Shown one piece after another: positions 36,642 through 47,184 of a stretch of DNA of 64,000 nt. The notes below the pieces were generated by a model. It did no database searches and had not been told where the DNA came from. It saw only the letters and a list, made by a program, of their open reading frames with translations. Position 1 is the stretch's first letter; the number at the start of each line of letters is the position of its first letter. Origin of the DNA: Hofstenia miamia (lineage: Eukaryota > Xenacoelomorpha > Acoela); NCBI GenBank assembly GCA_004352715.1, contig SCFE01000004.1, positions 3,362,394 to 3,426,393 of the forward strand, in the 5' to 3' direction. Made by a program: the position numbers and the translations under genes.

Positions 36642-36835
36642 ATTTAGAAACCATTAAAGACTCGATATCGAAAAATTTGTCATTTTTAAGATTATTCAAC
36701 TCTTAATCGCTCAATTAGAAATTTAGAAATATTAACTGTTTTTGGAGAATGTAATATGGATTCAATTTCGGATTCAGATTAATACCAAATTTAGTGAATA
36801 TGTATATGAATTTATTCTAAGTAATACATAGTATA

Positions 36836-36836
36836 N
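36836..36836. other. single undetermined base (contig join)
   Basis: One n, directly before the repeat at 36843. It may mark a join between contigs. Confidence 0.9.
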
Positions 36837-36840
36837 CACT

Positions 36841-37256
36841 TGAGACTCGCTGTGTACACCCACGAAAATTTTTTAAAATATTTTTACAGTACATTCTAAA
36901 TTTTGGGGTTTTTAACACCTAAACTATTTCAATTTGTAAAATGTTGTTGCTGATGTGCATTCCTTTGCAATTAATACATAAATTAAGCATTGTTAAGAAA
37001 ATAATAGCTAAAAAACTTAGAAAAAAATTTTATAAACTCTCTGTGTACCCTTATAAAATTTTGAAGTTGCATAAAATTAACAATATTTTGCAAATATATT
37101 GCATTGTGCTTCTTATTAACGATTCTGTTATTAAAAGTTTAAAAAAACAATTTTTAAAAGCATGGGGGGCCAGAGTCGCTGTGTACCTTTGAAATTACGA
37201 CCCAGAGTCGCTCTGTACAGGGAACCAGTCATTTTCAAGGTACACAGCGACTCTAT
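36841..37256. repeat. inverted repeat with GACTCGCTGTGTAC ends
   Basis: GAGACTCGCTGTGTACACC near 36841 and AGGTACACAGCGACTCT near 37238 are inverted copies. A third copy in direct orientation (AGAGTCGCTGTGTACCTTT) lies at about 37173 and forms a smaller hairpin with the right end. Probably a MITE of about 415 bp. The left edge touches the single n base and the right edge a TA run, so target duplications cannot be judged. Confidence 0.55.
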
Positions 37257-39017
37257 ATTTATATATATATATATATATGGTGGCTTTAACAACCCCGCTG
37301 AAGGGCGGGATATGTTGCAATATTTTATTGATGTTTTCGTCCAGTTAGGTAGAGCGCAAAAGGATACAACTTTTGTTGCTAGAGTAATTAAATTTTGTGG
37401 TAATTTCAAAGTTGCATCGTTTGCGCGCAGATATAATTGGCCTCGCAACTAGTTGCCAACAGTTGTTTGATTCCCAGCTGAGACCCCTCCATATACAACT
37501 TCTCAATCAGGTAAACAACATAATCGCTTCGTTTGCACGCATTCTCAACACATTTTTCTTAATCAGGAAAGCATCTAATGACTAATGCACAGTTCAATAG
37601 CCTTTCTACACACTTTAGTTTGATTATGTAATAAGAAATATGACATAAATGACCCAGGACAGACTCTACCTCAAGGATTTGTAAATGTAGTGGACATATT
37701 TGTAGTAGCATTAAAAAAATTGATGGATATTTGAGTAACATTACAATAATATATTGCACTTTTTTATACCTCATTTCGACGTAACAATTCAACTGTTGTC
37801 AAATAGATTTATATAATTATCGTTTTATGCCACTTAAAAAAGTGAATTCTTGTAAATGGAGCAAACTTATTTTTTAGAATTATATAAGTATTTCTCCTTT
37901 GTTATTTACTTGGCTCAGTCATTGATAGCGGTTAAGAGTATTAGTGTTAAAAACATAGACTTTATAATTATCGTTTTTGATAATTATGAAAGTAATTCGC
38001 ATTACGCAATCGCTAAATTTTAGAACGTATTCTTAAGCCACAATTTTTTTACATTTCTTAGCGTTATAAAACACACCAAATACCGCCATTCAAAAGAGCA
38101 AGCATCAGCGCCAGGCAGCAAATGATGAAAATCGTCATTTTTTTCTTCACAGTATATAGACCTCTTGCGACACAGTTTTGTAACTTAGATTTGATATTTC
38201 ATGCTGACATTTTATTTCACAAAATCCAACTAAATCCCAGTAAGAACAAAGCTATCAAAACGACATTAGTTTAATACCAAAACGACGTCGTTATTTGCAA
38301 CATCAAACGCTACTAAAACGACAAAGAACATGTAATTATTATGGAAACAAACTAATTTCCATTTTTTCACTGAAATTTCGATGCACTTTCAACTAACATG
38401 CGAACATTCTTCTAAAATTTCTTAAAAATTTTATATATTGATTTGTACAAAAGCATGAATTACAATTGCTGTGATTATAATAAATGCTATTGTAGAAAAC
38501 ACATTGCATTTGGATATTTGAGATTACAGTGCTAAATTAATAATTTTAAGTTGCGAAATACTTTAAGACAATAAAATTCTAGCAATAAATACTTTGCAAA
38601 CTTTGTACAATTTACGCCAAAATATCGACATTAAAACGATACAAATATTTATTGAACGACACATTTACGCTACTACGATGTCAGACCGACGTCGTAACGA
38701 TGAAATTGTTCTATCTGGGAATAGTAAAGTAAACTTTTCGTATTTTAATGCTTTCACAGAGAGTTTCAAATTGAAAAATTAAATACACAAAAGCATCTTT
38801 ATCTAATATATGTTTCTGAATGTTTTTTTTGCCTGTTAGAATAGTAGAATTAATTATATTAAAAAAGGAATGCAAATTTGTTGTTTGAATTTGCTATTTG
38901 TTTAAATAAATATGAATAAGCTTATTTTACAATAAATGGCATTCCTGAATTTCTAAAATAATAAGGTAACTTCACTTAAATATAATAGACAATGCTGTTG
39001 ATTATAAGTCTATATTT
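37257..39017. other. intergenic, no gene seen
   Basis: TA run at 37254-37278. Short open frames at 37.1-37.8 kb lie on both strands and resemble nothing known. A 62-codon plus-strand frame at 38594-38782 is also unrecognised. Confidence 0.5.
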
Positions 39018-39110
39018 TTAACAGTAGAAAGACGGGATTTTCGTTACACCTAAAAGGACGGCTGCGGTCATTTTGACCGCTTATTCTTAAATTCTATTCT
39101 TTGCATCCAC
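39018..39110. mobile_element. possible piggyBac-type element end
   Basis: TTAA (39018-39021) followed by CAGTAGAAAGACGGG and a subterminal palindrome GCGGTCATTTTGACCGC. This has the same architecture as the MITE at 6264-6773 (TTAA, C-x-CTAGAA-like end, palindromic GGTCATTT..GACC motif), but a matching second end was not found. Confidence 0.4.
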
Positions 39111-40980
39111 CTGAATAGTAGTCAAAGGTTAACGAAGGTTTTTTAACACAATTAAAGATTTATTAATTGCTAAAAATTCCTCCAAATCCAGAATCTGATG
39201 CTCGACGTTGTCATAGAATTCACCTCCGGATTTTCCTTGATAATCACCCAACTCAAGTAAGAATTGAAAGAAAATTGGCACGGAACGGCAATGCCGTCCT
39301 CTGGAATTCATTACACCAACTTAAATTGATAGACACACTATAACATTCTTTGCTGTGAAGTCGCGTGCATGTGTTGAAATGTCCTTCAGTGGGAGTAATG
39401 CAACTAATGAAATATTAATAAGTGAATTAGTCAATAACGCAAAAGTACCATAATATATTCATTGTTATGCTTAATACTCATTTATATTACATGCTTCGTT
39501 ACTTATTACATTTAATTCTTATTTTTTCCAAAGGTAAAGTACAAAGTTTTGCATGTAAATTAAGAACAATAGTTTTTAAGTACTCTACAACAAAAGTGAA
39601 TTGCTTGCTCTCCGCCAAAGAGAAGTATTGTAAAATGAAAAACGAGATATTATTGCAAGATCATAAAGTTGATAGAAATATATCTTCTTCTTTCTCAGAA
39701 GTTAAATGTTAAATTGAATTATTTCAATTCCATAACATTGATCCGCATGTGTTATTGCACGAGTTTGTTAAAATAGTTTTGAAGATAAATGAAGTTTGAT
39801 ATTATAGTTTGATATTTTATGTTAGTCAATAATTATTTCTGTAGGTAATAAGAGTGGTTGAAAATGAAATTGCATTTTACTATTATTAAATGTTTTTTAG
39901 GTTGCAGAAGATTTGTTATTAGATATTTTAGGATACAATTAGTGTAGTCAACAAAGTGACAGAAAATAAGATGATGTATCAAAAATGAAGTTTGTTTTGT
40001 TGAAATCAAACTTTTTACTAGGTGTAGCTTGGTCAAAAGACGTCGATACTCTGAAATTGCTGTCGTTTTTCTTATTATATATGAGTTACGAACACGTGAT
40101 ATGAGTTGATAGTACCAGTCATGGCGTGTGGTCTGAAATAATTTTAATTATATTATATTTCATTTTAGGTTTTGATTGCCATCTGAAGCTATACAAAGTC
40201 CACAAAGCTTTCCTTTAGCTCGTGTCCACCACTCATGTTATATTAACATATTAGTCTTTATTTTAGGAGCCAACTTCTGATTGCAAAGGATTTAATTAAT
40301 ATTACATATGTTATACATTAGATTGGAAAATGTAAATGTTAATTTTTCACACGTACGCATGATATGAAATTATTAAAACGACTAAGGTTAAGGAATTTTA
40401 GGTTCAGAAACTCTTTAGTTCATTTGAAAATTCCTTTCATTTTTCCCTTAGGCTCAAATTGTTTGCGATTCTTCTGTATGTATTTTAGATCAAAAACGAG
40501 GTTGTCAGAGATGTCCAAGAGATTTTGTAATTTTCTGTTTTAGGATAATGTTTGCAAAATAATAATATCTGGTCAAATCCTCGCTTATATGCGGTGGATC
40601 AGCAGCGGTTGGCGAGGTATACAATGCTGGGTTGTATTCAACTACGCATATGTTGTTTTTAAACAATGGAAATGTGTGTCAGCTTCCATTCAATTCAACG
40701 TGTGTGGTTCATTTGGTCTACAAAATTCACGTTCTTTTCAGCTGGATGAAATTAATGACGTCCTGTCTGTGGTACTTTCGTTAATGATTTGGTCAAATTG
40801 TGAAGAATACATTTGGTGGTTAATGATGGAATATTAATGAAGAAACAAAAGATCCAAATTTAATGCAACATATTGGTACACTGATTATTGTGGCATCCTT
40901 ATTCTCTCTACTGGTTGCTGAAATCTGTATTACATCACTATTACATCACAACTAGCTCATGGATAGCATGTTGGTCCAAG
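39111..40980. other. intergenic, no gene recognised
   Basis: Several short open frames (39129-39311 minus, 39467-39712 plus, 40589-40837 plus), none with a recognisable motif. Sequence becomes less AT-rich towards 41 kb. Confidence 0.5.
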
Positions 40981-40987
40981 AAGATCA

Positions 40988-41688
40988 TTGGTTCTCGGAG
41001 AAGAAGTTCTTGACATCTCAGCTTGTCGTGCTTGTATTCTCACTCTCGCCTGTAACCAAGTTATAGAAGGAGTTAGTTTAATTATGCGTGCGAACAGAAA
41101 CACCTGCCAGAAGTTGGGATGTCAACGTGTTGATGTACAAATCCCCAAACCATTACAAGGAATCCATGATGCTTTCTTCGGATTACCAATGGAACCATCA
41201 AGCTCACCAAAGTCTCATAGAGAAGGTTCAGTTACTCGTCAAAACAAATCCCCGCCTTCATTTGGAATCAGCAGAAGACTGGAAGGAAATCGCCAAGCCA
41301 ATTCGAGCATCACTGGCCAATGCGAAAATTCTGTCACCAGAAGAATTAGATGATTATACCCCTTGGAAATTTTCGTTGTTCATACCGATAGTGACCGTTA
41401 GCTTTGGAATTTATCTGCTCTTACACTGGGATGTCTAGTACGAAAGAAACTGTTTGCGATACTCCAGAACCCGTTACGACACCTACATGGCCTTCAAGGA
41501 TCGTCCTGCTTGGTCGTAATCACGGATGAAGAAAATCACGGAACTTGGGAAGAAAAACAGGAGAAGAAGAAAAGCTCTAAACTCTGCGTGCTTAAAGAAA
41601 ATGTGCTCTCTCGTTGGAACCGTGATGAAGATACTTTACCTCGTTTTGCTAGGCCTGTCATGTCTGTACCGCCCAACAACCATTACTA
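40988..41688 (+). pseudogene. unidentified coding remnant with a membrane segment
   Basis: Less AT-rich than its surroundings, with three overlapping plus-strand frames (40988-41353, 41088-41438, and one ending in a stop at about 41686-41688). The frame at 41088-41438 ends in an acidic stretch, then WKFSLFIPIVTVSFGIYLLL, a strong membrane segment, and stops after four more residues. A second frame picks up there with a basic cluster and a Lys/Glu-rich tail. A membrane segment followed by a basic tail, split by a frame change, would fit the C-terminus of a membrane protein, possibly of a retroelement glycoprotein, but I do not recognise the family. Confidence 0.35.
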
Positions 41689-41795
41689 GACGGTTCCGCA
41701 AGTAACAACTACATAAACTTTAGACTTTCGCTGCATGGTTGTGCATGGATACCTGGTAGATGTCGTGTTCAAAAACTCATAGACTTTTCTGCATT

Positions 41796-42615
41796 NNNNN
41801 NNNNNNNNNNNNNNNNNNNNNNNNNNNNNNNNNNNNNNNNNNNNNNNNNNNNNNNNNNNNNNNNNNNNNNNNNNNNNNNNNNNNNNNNNNNNNNNNNNNN
41901 NNNNNNNNNNNNNNNNNNNNNNNNNNNNNNNNNNNNNNNNNNNNNNNNNNNNNNNNNNNNNNNNNNNNNNNNNNNNNNNNNNNNNNNNNNNNNNNNNNNN
42001 NNNNNNNNNNNNNNNNNNNNNNNNNNNNNNNNNNNNNNNNNNNNNNNNNNNNNNNNNNNNNNNNNNNNNNNNNNNNNNNNNNNNNNNNNNNNNNNNNNNN
42101 NNNNNNNNNNNNNNNNNNNNNNNNNNNNNNNNNNNNNNNNNNNNNNNNNNNNNNNNNNNNNNNNNNNNNNNNNNNNNNNNNNNNNNNNNNNNNNNNNNNN
42201 NNNNNNNNNNNNNNNNNNNNNNNNNNNNNNNNNNNNNNNNNNNNNNNNNNNNNNNNNNNNNNNNNNNNNNNNNNNNNNNNNNNNNNNNNNNNNNNNNNNN
42301 NNNNNNNNNNNNNNNNNNNNNNNNNNNNNNNNNNNNNNNNNNNNNNNNNNNNNNNNNNNNNNNNNNNNNNNNNNNNNNNNNNNNNNNNNNNNNNNNNNNN
42401 NNNNNNNNNNNNNNNNNNNNNNNNNNNNNNNNNNNNNNNNNNNNNNNNNNNNNNNNNNNNNNNNNNNNNNNNNNNNNNNNNNNNNNNNNNNNNNNNNNNN
42501 NNNNNNNNNNNNNNNNNNNNNNNNNNNNNNNNNNNNNNNNNNNNNNNNNNNNNNNNNNNNNNNNNNNNNNNNNNNNNNNNNNNNNNNNNNNNNNNNNNNN
42601 NNNNNNNNNNNNNNN
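41796..42615. other. assembly gap (N)
   Basis: 820 undetermined bases, ending in a TA run at 42616-42640. Open frames spanning it are artefacts. Confidence 0.99.
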
Positions 42616-42744
42616 GTATATATATATATATATATATATAAGATTCACTTTATTTCAAAAAACAAGAAAAATGTATCATAGCAACATTATCAATTGATTG
42701 TCGCAATACAAAACTGTCTTCTATGAATTTTTTCATTAATTCAG

Positions 42745-43183
42745 AAAATAAGGTAGCAACGGATCCTGGAAATTCAAGCCCCCAAGCACAGAAAAATGAA
42801 AGTAATCATCCTAAGCAACCAATCGCTCAAGCAAACGAATAGAAACAAGAAATCGTGAACAATTATGTTCCGGTCTAGCAAAAAATGATAAAAGAAATAT
42901 TGAAGAAAAAAAGTTTTCATACGTAAGAAGTGGTCTTAAGTTCATTGATGGTTCTCAGACTGTTAAAGAGCTAAAGGCTTCGGAAAAAATATCGTTTATG
43001 GACGAGAAAAAAATAGAAAATCAAAATGATTTGTGGAAAGAAGTGTTTAAAAGTGACAATAAATGTGAAGATGTCCAGTCTGTTTTGAAAAGTCTGAACT
43101 ACAAACACGAGTTGCCGAATGACGTCGTAAAAAATATAGAGCAAAAAGGGAATGTAGAACAAGAGATACCATTCAGGCATTAA
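42745..43183 (+). CDS. candidate exon(s), unidentified, frame change inside
   Basis: TTTTTTCATTAATTCAG ending near 42744 could be a splice acceptor. One frame then reads a Pro/Asn/Gln-rich stretch to a stop near 42840. A second frame, open from about 42813 to the stop at 43181-43183, reads EEKKFSYVRSGLKFIDGSQT, then a strongly charged Lys/Glu/Asp-rich segment and ends IPFRH. Both look protein-like, suggesting one exon with a frameshift or two alternatives. Not recognised. Confidence 0.35.
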
Positions 43184-43441
43184 GACATTAAAGAGATTGT
43201 AATATATACTAATACACCATTTTACATTTTCTTCATGCAAGACAAATGTTTTTAAAATTTTAACACAAAATTTCACTAAGCATATCAAGTAAGAAGGTTT
43301 GGGTAGTCTCTATCTCACCCGGCACTCGAGTGATTGCAAACATATGCTAGTTTGCCAATATAATAATTATAAACCTAACCTAAGCCCCTTCTCCAAAATT
43401 AACACTATCCTAAGCCAACCCGCATCTTAGTCCTAACCCTA
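43184..43441. other. unassigned sequence with CCTAA-like repeats
   Basis: Towards the gap the sequence has AACCTAACCTAAG, CCTAAGCCAACC and TCCTAACCCTA, irregular and too short to call a telomere repeat. Confidence 0.5.
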
Positions 43442-44441
43442 NNNNNNNNNNNNNNNNNNNNNNNNNNNNNNNNNNNNNNNNNNNNNNNNNNNNNNNNNNN
43501 NNNNNNNNNNNNNNNNNNNNNNNNNNNNNNNNNNNNNNNNNNNNNNNNNNNNNNNNNNNNNNNNNNNNNNNNNNNNNNNNNNNNNNNNNNNNNNNNNNNN
43601 NNNNNNNNNNNNNNNNNNNNNNNNNNNNNNNNNNNNNNNNNNNNNNNNNNNNNNNNNNNNNNNNNNNNNNNNNNNNNNNNNNNNNNNNNNNNNNNNNNNN
43701 NNNNNNNNNNNNNNNNNNNNNNNNNNNNNNNNNNNNNNNNNNNNNNNNNNNNNNNNNNNNNNNNNNNNNNNNNNNNNNNNNNNNNNNNNNNNNNNNNNNN
43801 NNNNNNNNNNNNNNNNNNNNNNNNNNNNNNNNNNNNNNNNNNNNNNNNNNNNNNNNNNNNNNNNNNNNNNNNNNNNNNNNNNNNNNNNNNNNNNNNNNNN
43901 NNNNNNNNNNNNNNNNNNNNNNNNNNNNNNNNNNNNNNNNNNNNNNNNNNNNNNNNNNNNNNNNNNNNNNNNNNNNNNNNNNNNNNNNNNNNNNNNNNNN
44001 NNNNNNNNNNNNNNNNNNNNNNNNNNNNNNNNNNNNNNNNNNNNNNNNNNNNNNNNNNNNNNNNNNNNNNNNNNNNNNNNNNNNNNNNNNNNNNNNNNNN
44101 NNNNNNNNNNNNNNNNNNNNNNNNNNNNNNNNNNNNNNNNNNNNNNNNNNNNNNNNNNNNNNNNNNNNNNNNNNNNNNNNNNNNNNNNNNNNNNNNNNNN
44201 NNNNNNNNNNNNNNNNNNNNNNNNNNNNNNNNNNNNNNNNNNNNNNNNNNNNNNNNNNNNNNNNNNNNNNNNNNNNNNNNNNNNNNNNNNNNNNNNNNNN
44301 NNNNNNNNNNNNNNNNNNNNNNNNNNNNNNNNNNNNNNNNNNNNNNNNNNNNNNNNNNNNNNNNNNNNNNNNNNNNNNNNNNNNNNNNNNNNNNNNNNNN
44401 NNNNNNNNNNNNNNNNNNNNNNNNNNNNNNNNNNNNNNNNN
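43442..44441. other. assembly gap (N, 1000)
   Basis: Exactly 1,000 n, probably a placeholder for a gap of unknown size. Confidence 0.99.
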
Positions 44442-45528
44442 CTGTGGCACTGATTCCAGCAAATATCAAACAATGGCTATTGCAGAACGTAGAGATTTTA
44501 CCGCTGTCTCCCACGAAAAAGGTACAGCAGAGATTCGAAAAACATTTCACAAGATTGTTGGTACAGCAACACACATTGGGAAGACCCAGCATAATCGAGT
44601 TGGTGAATAAAACAGGGATCTGTCCAAGTGAGATCGAGATTTTAACAGATGAAACAAAGAAATATATGTGGGGCGCAACTTCTAACTTGAAACTAAGAGC
44701 ACTTAAAAGCCAACCGTGGCTAACAACTCGAAATTTGATCAGAAGAGAGCATGTGGAAATGTTGCAAACAATAAAGATGGTGGAAGAAAAGAAAATTCAT
44801 GAGGTAATCACAAAAGAGATAAGAAAATATCTGAAAAATTACCCTCAGTGCGCTTATACCAAAATTATCAAATGTTCAGAAACCATGCGGAAGGAAGGAA
44901 AAAATTGCCCCATTGAGATTATCAAGATGGTAAGTAAAAGTAAAGAAGAAATATTACTGGAGGAAAAGCTCTTACAATCTACCAACATAGCCTTAACTCC
45001 AAATACGCAACGAGTAATTGATAAAGTCCACGGACGATGAAAGACTACTAGTAGAAATCACGGTACGCCAAGAAAGGACAAATAATATTGTACAAAGAAT
45101 ATTTGGAGAAGTGTACAAAAGAGAAACCAAATCTTTAATTAAAGTTCTGTGTACCAAAGCATTCACTAGACAAGAAATCAATGAACTATTAGAACCACAA
45201 AACCAGATTGCAGTGGACATAGAATGCATTACGTCGAAAATAGTAATAAAGCCTGAAACTGCCCAAAACTTGATGAAGAACGGTCTAACAGATACTTTCT
45301 GGGAGAATATTAAAAAGTCTAAGAATAATTATCCTGCGACATTTGGCATGGCCACAATGGCAGAGATGCAAGGCACATATGAGGCCATAGAGGAAAAAAC
45401 AATGACAACAATATTAAAATGCGCGCCACCACCTACAATCTTTATACCGATGCTGCTACCAACTTGGTGACTAAAGGACAAGAAAGCTATTAAAGCAATG
45501 TGGCATGAAGAAAACACATACATCAACA
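44442..45528 (+). pseudogene. Gypsy element C: ORF3 fragment on the plus strand
   Basis: A third copy of the ORF3 region, in the opposite orientation to elements A and B. It matches the middle of ORF3 of element A (the part around 48200-49100). Compared with A it lacks about 40 bases near 45030, which shifts the frame, and it has a TGA near 45468-45470 where A encodes Arg. It retains Gln at the position where A has its TGA stop at 48406-48408, and so shows that ORF3 ran through that point. Both ends are cut by N gaps. Confidence 0.88.
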
Positions 45529-46528
45529 NNNNNNNNNNNNNNNNNNNNNNNNNNNNNNNNNNNNNNNNNNNNNNNNNNNNNNNNNNNNNNNNNNNNNNNN
45601 NNNNNNNNNNNNNNNNNNNNNNNNNNNNNNNNNNNNNNNNNNNNNNNNNNNNNNNNNNNNNNNNNNNNNNNNNNNNNNNNNNNNNNNNNNNNNNNNNNNN
45701 NNNNNNNNNNNNNNNNNNNNNNNNNNNNNNNNNNNNNNNNNNNNNNNNNNNNNNNNNNNNNNNNNNNNNNNNNNNNNNNNNNNNNNNNNNNNNNNNNNNN
45801 NNNNNNNNNNNNNNNNNNNNNNNNNNNNNNNNNNNNNNNNNNNNNNNNNNNNNNNNNNNNNNNNNNNNNNNNNNNNNNNNNNNNNNNNNNNNNNNNNNNN
45901 NNNNNNNNNNNNNNNNNNNNNNNNNNNNNNNNNNNNNNNNNNNNNNNNNNNNNNNNNNNNNNNNNNNNNNNNNNNNNNNNNNNNNNNNNNNNNNNNNNNN
46001 NNNNNNNNNNNNNNNNNNNNNNNNNNNNNNNNNNNNNNNNNNNNNNNNNNNNNNNNNNNNNNNNNNNNNNNNNNNNNNNNNNNNNNNNNNNNNNNNNNNN
46101 NNNNNNNNNNNNNNNNNNNNNNNNNNNNNNNNNNNNNNNNNNNNNNNNNNNNNNNNNNNNNNNNNNNNNNNNNNNNNNNNNNNNNNNNNNNNNNNNNNNN
46201 NNNNNNNNNNNNNNNNNNNNNNNNNNNNNNNNNNNNNNNNNNNNNNNNNNNNNNNNNNNNNNNNNNNNNNNNNNNNNNNNNNNNNNNNNNNNNNNNNNNN
46301 NNNNNNNNNNNNNNNNNNNNNNNNNNNNNNNNNNNNNNNNNNNNNNNNNNNNNNNNNNNNNNNNNNNNNNNNNNNNNNNNNNNNNNNNNNNNNNNNNNNN
46401 NNNNNNNNNNNNNNNNNNNNNNNNNNNNNNNNNNNNNNNNNNNNNNNNNNNNNNNNNNNNNNNNNNNNNNNNNNNNNNNNNNNNNNNNNNNNNNNNNNNN
46501 NNNNNNNNNNNNNNNNNNNNNNNNNNNN
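45529..46528. other. assembly gap (N, 1000)
   Basis: Exactly 1,000 n. The left flank is plus-strand element C and the right flank is the middle of an LTR on the minus strand, so the true sequence here must hold the end of C and the rest of that LTR. Confidence 0.99.
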
Positions 46529-47167
46529 GACCTAGAGGCTGCGATAATACTATCAGACAAGCAATGGAAACAAGGAAAGCTATAACAGTAAAAAACTCCT
46601 ATACCTAACCGTAACCTAAGAGCCCACAAGGTAACTACAGCTGTCGCCCTCCCCGCTGTGGAATAGCTATTAGGAGGCTGCTCCAGCATACCTTTAAACG
46701 GATGTGGGAACCACCGTACAATTACCCTAGCTTGTAGCAGTTTTAGCTTTCCATCAGAATATATAAAATAACCTGACAAGAGAAAATGAAACCAAAGTAG
46801 ATTTGCTCATCATTCATTACATCATGTTCGATATATTTATAGCACTTAGTGATAAACAACTAAATACTCAACAAGTACCTGTTAATCTTTCTTGTTGACA
46901 GTTTTCCCTCGCTTTAATATTTCTGCTAATTTTACGCAATGTCAGCTTTAATCGAGCTACGCTGTTTGACCATCTTTTGTTTTGTCAAATACCGTCGAGT
47001 ATAATTTTAAATCTAATATTGCACAAAACATTTACAAAGTGAAAATAATCAATCCTATCATGATTTACAATTGAATCATTATAATCAATAATAATTTTAG
47101 TCTTTGTTTCCGTTATCTTTTTCTCTCATCTTGACCAATCATGATAGTCTTGATAGATTATGTCACA
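46529..47167 (-). repeat. 3' LTR of Gypsy element A (U3 side only)
   Basis: Nearly identical to 57715-58355 of the complete LTR. It ends at 47167 (TGTGACATAATC on the minus strand is the LTR start). The rest is lost in the N gap. In the first 250 bp I count about eight differences from the 56611-58355 LTR, so the two LTRs have diverged by a few percent or come from different insertions. Confidence 0.93.
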
Positions 47168-47177
47168 CTCCCCCTCC
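47168..47177 (-). promoter_or_regulatory. polypurine tract of element A
   Basis: GGAGGGGGAG on the minus strand directly before the LTR start, 7 bases past the ORF3 stop. It is the primer site for plus-strand DNA synthesis during reverse transcription. The same tract lies at 58356-58365 in element B. Confidence 0.9.
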
Positions 47178-47184
47178 AGCGTAG

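Noticed and set aside
12356-39311. Relationship between the minus-strand frames at 12356-12586 and 39129-39311 (both have LGDYQ and a DLE-Y/F motif)
   Set aside because: The shared residues are few and the rest does not align. Coincidence is the simpler view.
43380-43441. Telomere or subtelomere repeat (CCTAA-like)
   Set aside because: Irregular, under 70 bp and not the arthropod TTAGG array.
41686-46779. Long open frames of 290-420 codons over the N gaps
   Set aside because: They are open only because undetermined bases contain no stops. Nothing can be said about them.
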